Shown one piece after another: positions 48,601-58,546 of a DNA stretch of 64,000 nt. A program made the position numbers and the translations under genes. The notes beneath the pieces are model-generated. The model did not search any database. It saw only the letters and a program-made list of their open reading frames with translations, and was not told where the DNA came from. Position 1 is the first letter of the stretch, and each line of letters opens with the position of its first letter. The DNA lies in the NCBI RefSeq assembly GCF_000972845.2, contig NW_020852357.1, positions 62,001 to 126,000 of the forward strand. Direction: 5' to 3'. Source of the DNA: Larimichthys crocea. Lineage: Eukaryota > Chordata > Actinopteri > Sciaenidae.

Positions 48601-50536
48601 AGGACAGTGAGGAGGAGAACAGAGACAGTGAGAAGGATGAGGATACCAAGGAGCTGGAAGCAGTGCCATGTAAGTGCACCACCATCACTGCTGCTGCTTT
48701 GGATCTGTTTCAGATCTCTGACCCATGTGGCCTGGTCCTGTTCCAGATCTGTCATCTGTGACCCGTGTGCAAACCCTTTACCTGCTTGGTCCTGGTGCCA
48801 ATTCCAATCCAGGCCAAAACACTTCACCTGTGCAACCTTTCCTGTTTGATTTCCAGGTTTGCCAGCTGGCATTGTTCTCAGTGACTGTCAGCTAAAAGAC
48901 AATTTGTGCTGACACTTTCTAATGACCATCATTGATTAACTTAATTTTATAATCATTTTATTGTTTAAAAAAAAGTGTCAATGCAATAATTGACATTATT
49001 TTACCGATGTCAGATCCAACCGATGACAGTTAAATGTCACGTTCGCACATAAAGCAAAATAGCTTCTTTAAACTTGATAATTAGGCCTGCCATGGCATGT
49101 TTATGACAAGCTGTCATAACAGAAACATCTCAAACAAAGTCACCTTTAAAAATGACATACCATGACACTGAACAGTCCTAAACATTCATAAAGACAGGTA
49201 TCATCTTGTAGTGATGACAGTGTCATGTCAGTATTATGCATGCCTTTCAAATAACTATTGTAAACATCAGTTGCAACTTTATAATGATCACAATAATTAA
49301 CTATTTAACTATTTACAAAAATATCTAGTCTATCTATCGATGTAATGTTTCTAGATTTACAACACTTTTAAAGGTTTACAAATCATTTGGTAATCATTAA
49401 CAAATATTTAATTGAGTATATAAAATGAATTAAGTGGGCAACAATAAACTAATAATTTATCAGAATGTAATTGGTCTCTTTTTAAGCTACAGCTTATAAA
49501 ACACATAAAAAAGCAGCGTTTACCTCCTGAGAATATATTCAGCTCTGTAAGTACCACCAGAATAACAGATGTATAAACAGAATTTGTATTATTATATATT
49601 ATATTATTATATTATTTATGAGTGGTGATGAATCCTGAACAGAACCAGTCCAAGAACCAGAGATACTTGTGTGGAAAAGGGTGGAAAAGAGTTTTTGAGC
49701 CAGTATTTTCCATTCAAATTCTTGTAGTATTGTTGGTATTAAATGTTTCTAAATTCATTTTTTTAAATCAAAGAAATATATTCCCACAGTACCACTCAAG
49801 GGAGGTTGCGTACCACCAGTGGTACCACAGTTTGAGAACCAGTCAGTTTTTTAAACCATTTATGAAGTTTTATCCGTTTTGTTTGCTTAGTGGTCAAGGC
49901 CTGATCTAGCTCTGTGCCACCTCATGTTAGGTTGAAACACAGCCACTCCTTCTTTTCTCTCCTGAGAGAGGAAACAGTGCTGCAGTCTTCCCATCATTTA
50001 GGCAAACCTGAGGATATATAAAGATATAAAAGTCAGCATTGTTTTCCTCTCTGTGGAAAAAATAATGGAGTAATGTTGTTGTGAAAAAGGTCTACAAGAT
50101 GATTCTGCTGAGAATCCATCAACAGGAAAGCACAGTAGATTTAAATATTGCCACCTTGTGGATATTGCACTCCCTGCACCGCAGAGAACCAGACACATAG
50201 CTAACGGAAAAAAAGTGCTGCTGACGCAAATCATATTTCCTGTCATAAATAAACTCAAGGATTAGTGGCAAAAGAGCATGGAGAAAGCCTGCGATATGTC
50301 CCACCTCTTTCACCGGGATAAGCTGTGTATCTCTCCATCTTCAGTCTCCACAACAGTCAGCCTCTTAAATAATAAATGGCCTGACCAAACTGTGGTGGCA
50401 GAGCAACTATGAAGCCTGTGTGTGCCTGAGTGTGTGTGCCTGAGTGTGTGTAATGTAGTGAAGCGTTATATATGTGGACACACGTGCATGTTACTGTGTG
50501 TAAACGTTTAGTGTGCCTCTGTGTGTGTGTGAGTGT

Positions 50537-50582
<46 letters not shown>

Positions 50583-51708
50583 ATTGGCCACAGGATGTGT
50601 TATTGTCTTAGGGGCAGAAGTTCTTCCTGTTTATCATGGGGCTGCTTCCTTCCTTCCACACATTTTCCAGCCGTTGGAAGACTAGGAGGTATCAGTCAAA
50701 CCCTCTGCTTTTTTATCCTCTCCTTGTTTCCTCTTTTTGCCTCCTTACTCCTTCCTGACCTGAACAAAAATCAAAAAACACACAAAGCTGCTGAAACCAA
50801 CCTAACCGAACTGAGCTTGCAGATTCCATTTATAGTGCAACACAAGTATCCAACATGAAGACACACATGACACAGCATGGGAAACATGGTGTGAAGCAGA
50901 TGCAAATAAACCAGAACAAAAAAAAAGTGATGAGAAGAGAAGAAATCTAAATAAATAAATAATATACCTGATGATAAATCATTTTATCAACCTGTCCACA
51001 GTCCACCAGAATGTGTTCAATCCTCATGATTGTGTACGACATGCACAGCAACAATAATAAAACTTCTAATAATAAAAATAATAAAACAAATATAACCAAC
51101 TAAAAGTCAAAGTTGCACAATTATATGTGTATACAGTAAACTGTCAGACAGCACTGTAGTCTCAAAATGTCAGACGTGGTGGAATGTTTCTGTACATTTA
51201 ACACCTTTTATAATGCCTGTTTTATTCTGAAGTCTTACTGTTCAGTTTAATGTTAATTTAACAGTACTGAACTGGATATAAATTCCTGTATCAACCGACC
51301 ACTGATGACCAACCTCATCATGTGGATTATCCGTTCAGTTCTTTACTTTAAAATGTTGTTTTCCTTCAGATATGCAGCCTTGCCTACTCATAGCATTTGC
51401 AGTGAGTTTTCTTATGCCCCCTGGTGGGATGAGAGTGAGGTATCACATTAAAAACTAATGCCACCCTGTGCTGTCTTTGCCCTAGAGAACCAGGAATATC
51501 GAATAAATGTGTGTCAGTTTGAGTAGAAAAAAGACATCACAGTATAGATGTTTGTTTTTTTCTGTGTCCAGCTGCTAAGAGTCCCTGTTCTCCAACGGAG
51601 AGGAGGGTCAGCCGCAGCACCCAGTCCTGTGGCTCCTTCACAATCACCCCCTTCACCACCAGCAAGGAGAACCTCCCTGTACTCAACACACGCATCATCT
51701 GCCCTGGT

Positions 51709-51751
<43 letters not shown>

Positions 51752-51858
51752 ACATTATATATATTCAAAGCATGCATACAGTTCATTTTCCCTTACCTGA
51801 TCTTAACAAAACACACAAGGACAGAATCACTCAGACATTTCAAGTCAGCCTTGTGTGA

Positions 51859-51903
<45 letters not shown>

Positions 51904-53490
51904 GCTTGCGGGCAGGACTGGCTGCCTCCATTGCTGGCAGCTCTATCATTAGCAAGATGCTGCTGGCTAACATCGACCCCTTTGGTGCCACACCCTTCAT
52001 CGACCCCGACCTCGACTCGCTGTAAGAGCCGTTCCTCTTTGTGTGTCTCCTTTCATTTTCTTCTCCCTATTTGTCATTGATTTTTTTAATTTATTTATGA
52101 TTGATTGATTATAATTTATGTGTTTGAGTTAACTGTGTTTCTGTGGCTGTTTTTCCAACCAGAGAGGGCTACATGGAGAAATGTGTCATGAACAATTACT
52201 TTGGCATCGGCCTGGATGCCAAGATCTCTCTGGAGTTCAACAACAAGCGAGAGGAGCATCCAGAGAAATGCAGGTGAGACACATTTCTCTCTCCCCAGCA
52301 TTTCTGGGCAACCGAGCAACAGATATGCATATTCATGCTCATATCCTACGAACTGTATGCGCATTTTACTGAGTTTATAGCTGCGTCCTTCCATCTATCT
52401 GTCACACAGTCATTCTTTTATAGTCAGTGCTGAGATAGTCATAGTCTCCTTTTCACCACAGTGTTAACCTTACCCTCTGCTCCTTCTGCACAGGAGTCGT
52501 ACCAAGAACATGATGTGGTATGGTGTTTTGGGCACAAAAGAGCTTCTGCAGAGAACCTACAAGAACCTGGAGCAGAAGGTCCAGCTGGAGGTGAGAAGGG
52601 GAAAAACAGCCAAGAACACAGACGTCTGAAAAATCCAGATCATATCACAAAGCCCTGCTGAATCTAGTCTAAAAAAAAAAAAAAAAAACACTACTTGAAA
52701 TACATAGAGCCAGGCGGCTGAAGGCCGGATCAATCAACAAACAGCAGGGAGTGATTATGATGAGGATGTGACTCTACACTTCTCAACACTCTTAAATCTC
52801 TTGAAACGCTATTTCATCTAAGTGTTGTAGATTCGAGGTGAGGCATGATTCTGCAGCTGGCCGGCCTATTTTCCACCTCAGATGTATTCAGAGCATGATT
52901 CTGACTGCTGAGCAGAAACAACGCCTGCCACACTGAAACACCTCCCAGTGGATGCTGTGCTCATGTAGTCAGGAGTAGGAAAAGACATTGTTTGATGTTG
53001 ACATACTTGAAATGATATTAAAGTTAAATCATCATAAATAATCCTAAGTAGTAGACTTGAGTAGATTTGACGACAAATGTACCTGTGCACTTCACTTGCT
53101 GGTCTGGCTGAGCTCTGCTTGGTTATTGTCTTTCCCAGTGTGATGGCCAGTACATCCCCCTGCCCAGCCTTCAGGGGATCGCAGTGTTAAACATTCCTAG
53201 CTATGCAGGCGGGACCAACTTCTGGGGCGGCACCAAGGAGGATGATGTGAGTACAGTTACACACAGAATAATGTGTACATAATGTTCCATCCTGCTGCCC
53301 TTGGTAGGCGATGATTTCCTTCTCAAGCCCATGTCAGAAATGCTTCCAGCTAGACTTTATTTGAAGTGAACTAAGCCAAGCCAAGACAGCCTGGATCCTG
53401 GTTTTAACATATATTTTTTATTTAACAGATATATTTGTGGTTGTTTGTTTAAGGCTTGAAGCACAAAGTCAGCTGAGGGATTAGAGTCAG

Positions 53491-53527
<37 letters not shown>

Positions 53528-56500
53528 ACACACACACACACACACCACATTTAAAGTTTTCTGTTTGTCTTAAATACATCTATCTGTCTTGTGGTATACA
53601 TATGTGTATATTTTAACACACTGCAGTGGATCTGTAGTTTGACACTGAAACAAAGATTTGAGTTTATTTGTTTCTTTGTAAATGGAGTTGAAATACACTT
53701 TATTGATACCAAACAGTGATCATAAAGGGATGAAGATGTTACCACCTCTACTTTTGTACTAAATCCAGTCTAGAATTTGTTGCTGAGTGTTTTAGTTTCC
53801 ATCTAGTGGCAGAGGCCCCACATGGCATCACGTTGATCATTTCGTCTGGGTGAAATGTTACCTATCCAGCATTTCTTTTCTGCTGATTGTCTCTGTCTGT
53901 CAGATGCTGACTCCACATTACTGTGACCTTTTCACAGGCAGTTTGCTTGCAGAGATCAATAACAGACTTGTTGGGAGCCTCTTCTCTCAGAAATAATTCA
54001 TTTTTTATTCAGGCTCCAGCTAATCTGAGTTGACAGGGCAAAATGTCTCCTTTGAGGCACAAATTTACAAGAGGGGCTGATATATTGGCCTACAAAAACT
54101 CAATTTCACAATCATGTTAAATGATAAAGCTACAGATATTTTTCTAGATTTCTCTTCTTGTCAACATATGAACAGACCAACAATGAATCGATCGTGCTAC
54201 TCCCTGTGGAGTCTGATGTAGCTTGTTCCTTTGTGCCACAGACCACGGCTCATTGATTTGGAGAAAATATCTAGTGTTTTTTTTCTAACCAATATTGTGA
54301 TTTTTCCATTGATTTTACAGTCCACCATTTGAATAGAAAACATATAATATTTCAGTTACTTGTTGTTGCTCCCAAAGTAAACTTACCAAGATTTCAATAG
54401 AAATATCATCTCATTTAACTGACAGTACTCGCATAAACTGTTGATTATTATGGAGTACTTGCAAAACATTCGACTATAAAAAGAGGATCAGAAATGTGTG
54501 TTTCGAAACTGAAGATAATAGACTAACACCAGTCTAATTCTTTAAGACTGAAATGATGGTGGTAGAGGACGCAGTGTGCTGCTGCACACACAGTTCCTAA
54601 ATGTCATCATTGTGTTGTGCAGATCTTCTGTGCTCCATCATTTGATGACAAGATCCTAGAAGTTGTGGCTGTGTTTGGGAGCATGCAAATGGCTGTGTCC
54701 AGAGTCATCAAACTACAACACCACCGCATAGCACAGGTGAGAACACACACTAAAAACAATATGAGCCTGCACATAAAAGAATGTCTACATCTTAACTGAG
54801 CCTCTCTGCCCCAAATCAGTGTCGAACAGTGAAGATTACCATCCTGGGTGATGAGGGGGTTCCCATTCAGGTGGATGGTGAGGCCTGGATCCAACCACCT
54901 GGAGTCATCAAGATCCAGCACAAGAACAGAGCTCAGATGCTCACCAGAGACCGGGTGAGAAAGAAGGAGTGGGTCTCAGCGAGGACAGCATAAAATGAAC
55001 CTGAGTGAAGAGGTGTTAGGTGAGAGATTCACATGACATATACTCATCCTTTGATTTTCCCTGCAGGCGTTTGAGAACACGCTGAAGTCATGGGAGGACA
55101 AGTTGAAGTATGATAAGCCTCCTTTGCGGCCTCACCTCTATCCACAGCAGTCTGTGGATCTGGCTACAGAGGAGGAGGCTGCCCTGGTGCAGATGTGTGC
55201 CCGAGCTGCAGAGGAGCTGATTACAAGGTAAACACGGCCTGCCATGAATATCAGCTCTCCCTGTACAGGTCCACAGGCTTTACTCATAGAAAAATAATCT
55301 GAGAAAGTTTGTGTTTATTTATTATGACTCGTTCCCACTGACATGTGCTCTGTCTAATCACAGGATATGTGAGGCTGCAAAGACCAATGGGCTTTTAGAG
55401 CAGGAGCTGGCTCATGCTGTTAATGCTGCATCTCACGCTATCAACAAAACACACCCCAAGTTCCCAGAGGTCAGCTATCAGCACACGCAACACAAAGTCT
55501 TCTTTCTTCTACATGTTGCTCCACCTTAGAGTTGATGTTTTCTTTACAGGTCTCCCAAATCTGATTTTTGTGTCCACAAGAGCAGTTTCAGTTTAAATCC
55601 ACTTGTTACTACTTACTGAATCTAAAGTCTAAGTTAAAGCTGTTGCACATGTAGTTCATCTAAAGCAAGAGTGTCAGAGCAAACTGCTGATAGGGTGATT
55701 TCTACAGCTTGTGATATTTAAACATTAATATCATCATAGCATATCACATTTCAAAACCATGGACTGTGTGTGTGTGACTGCCTGTGTGTCTTAAGAGGAC
55801 CTACATTGTTAGTAAAGTACGCAGACAACAACACACATGTGAATTGTATTATTGTCTAAAGAATCATTTGATGTCCAGTGTTCTTTTGTCAGTATCAGCT
55901 TGTTTTAACACACTTTGTTTTCATATGTTGCTGCATATTAAAAGGACTAATTTTACTGAGCCTGTTAGCTGTTAACATATTTCAGTCCCCTTGCACTTTT
56001 GTGTTTGTCATACATACTACACGTTGTATGAGACTAAATAACTGTTGTCCTGTCTGCAGAGCCTGACGAGGAACACTGCTATAGAGGTGGCCAGCACTGT
56101 CAAGGCTCTGTACAATGAGACAGAGTCTCTCCTGTTAGGCCGAGTCTCTCTGGTGAGTTATTATGGTTATACTGATGACTTTTACTAGTGCTTGATATTA
56201 TTTCATGTTTCAACCATACTATGATGTACTATATGTTAAAGCTGTAAATTCAAAATGAAACTACAAGCAGTAGCATTAAACCCCTGTCTGTTTTGAACCT
56301 CATATTAGAAACATAACTAAGAATGCTTTTGAATATCTGGAGAACAGAGTGAGACTATTCCTATGTCAAGTCAACACAGACACCTTTATTACCTACAGAA
56401 TTGACTGCTGCAATGCTCGACTTTCTGCTCTCCCTATGACTTAGTAGTCATAGGGAGAGTAGTCATTTTATTAGTATATAAAGCTCTTCATGGTCTTGGT

Positions 56501-58497
56501 TATCAGTGTAGCAAGCCTCGCTGCGATCGTGCCGCTGCTCTCCAGAGCCCTCTCCATACTTCTCTGAGCACCGACCCAGCCCTCCTCTGGGTTGGGGTTG
56601 TTTTATTGTGTTAAGCACTTTTGAAAAGTGCTGAACAAATAATGTCTGATTTTTATTAGTCGATTGATAAAGGGTAATCCTATTATTTTTTTCTTTTTGG
56701 AGTTCCAGTATGCTGTCTGTACTTGAGTCCAACTTGTTGTGTTCCCCCTTGCAGCAACTGGACCCACCAGAGGAGGAGCAGCTGTCAAATGCTCTGCAGA
56801 GTGTGGAGTTGGAACTGGGCAAACTGGGAGAGATCCCGTGGCTGTATCATATACTGCAGCCCAACGATGAGGAGGTAAGCAACCTCAGCAAACATTCAGA
56901 CACGCATGAACATGTGCACATACATTATGTGTAGTATTTCTACAACATAGATAACATTAGCAACATTCTGTACTCCTGTCCCTCATGACTAAGAGCTAAT
57001 CTGCACACATGTTCTGTATTGTGTCTTCTCGCGTAACATGGCTCCAGGTAACGGGAGGGCTGAGTAGCTAAATGAAATGCTATAGGTTGACTGTGCTTAT
57101 GTATCAGGACCACTCTCTGGGTTACGGCAAGAGGAACAGTCGCAGCAGCATGTTTCGGATAGTGCCCAAGTTCAAGAAGGAGAAGGCTGCCAAGAAGACA
57201 AGCCCGCAGTCAGGTACGGTTGTGTCCGCTTTCCCTCAAGAAGTCAACAGTCCAGACAGACAGACAATCCACTCAGGATGGGGATGTGGAGCATCTGCCA
57301 TGCGGCTAATACTTTAAATTGATCCTGACTGGTCAGTTATGATTGCTCCAGAATGATGAACTGACAGCTCAGATGTTATTGTGGCTCAGATAATTCTACA
57401 TAAGAAGATAAGTAAGATTTGATTTGTCAATCATGGTGTAAACTTCCAGCTCAAATAGTGTGTATGTGATTTTTCTTCACATCACATATTCAGAATATTC
57501 AACACTTCTGCTAGTGGAAACCAGAACGACAAACTACTGTTGATACTGTATAACTGATCACTGTGCTCACCCTCAACACTGAAGCTGCATATTCACGCAC
57601 ACACACACAAAATAAACAAACTTCTGCCCACAATTGTCATGGTTAGCTTTCCCCATGGCCCACACCACCTTCATATTACAGTCCATGCATAAAGGTATCC
57701 CTGTATTTTCATTCCCCTGGTAGAAACACAAAGAATGTGTGCGTGTTTAAGGTCTTACATCCTGCAGTGTGACCCCCAACCATCAACTTGCACCCCACCC
57801 CCTGCATTCATGCTCTCATCCAATACAGTTTCAGGAGGTGCAAAGGCAGAAGAACAAGGGTGCTCTGAAATCAGCCAGAAATCAAGTTTGTGTTGAATAT
57901 TGAGCAACGAAAGTCAGTATCAGATGACCAAAAAGTCCACTCCAACTGGATGTTGCTGCGTACTTAAACATAATAGGAGTGTGAGTATAGGTTCAACAGT
58001 CAGATCAGCTGGAAGCCCTTCCTCTCGTTGTGGGCTGGTAACTGATTAGTTGGGTTGTATTTCCTGCACAGGCTTCCGCCTCCCTTTGCCTCCTACTTTT
58101 TTCTGTGTGTTCTGATATCAGTCGATGACATGCATGCCCCCAGTCTTCCTGGAAAGACACTGGCCGCTGCCTTGTTCTGACCAACCTTTGACCTTTGTCA
58201 ACCTCCCCTCTCCTCCGCCAGCTGCCGCCACTGCTCTCCCTTCGTCTCTGATGCTCTCCCTCCATTTTTTCTCCTTCCTTTCCTTCAATGATTCACAATT
58301 TGTGTGCACCTGTGAGGCCGTATGTGTGTGATGACATGACTCACATACTGTATACTGTAGGTGCTGTGAGAGATGGTAAGAACAAGAATAGTGCTGAGTG
58401 AGGTGTGAGAGCGACAGTTTTTAGTGTGTGTACATACCTGTGAGGCACCCTGAGCCTCTCTCTGCTCTGCCCTGTGTGTGTGTGTTTGTGTGTGTAT

Positions 58498-58546
<49 letters not shown>

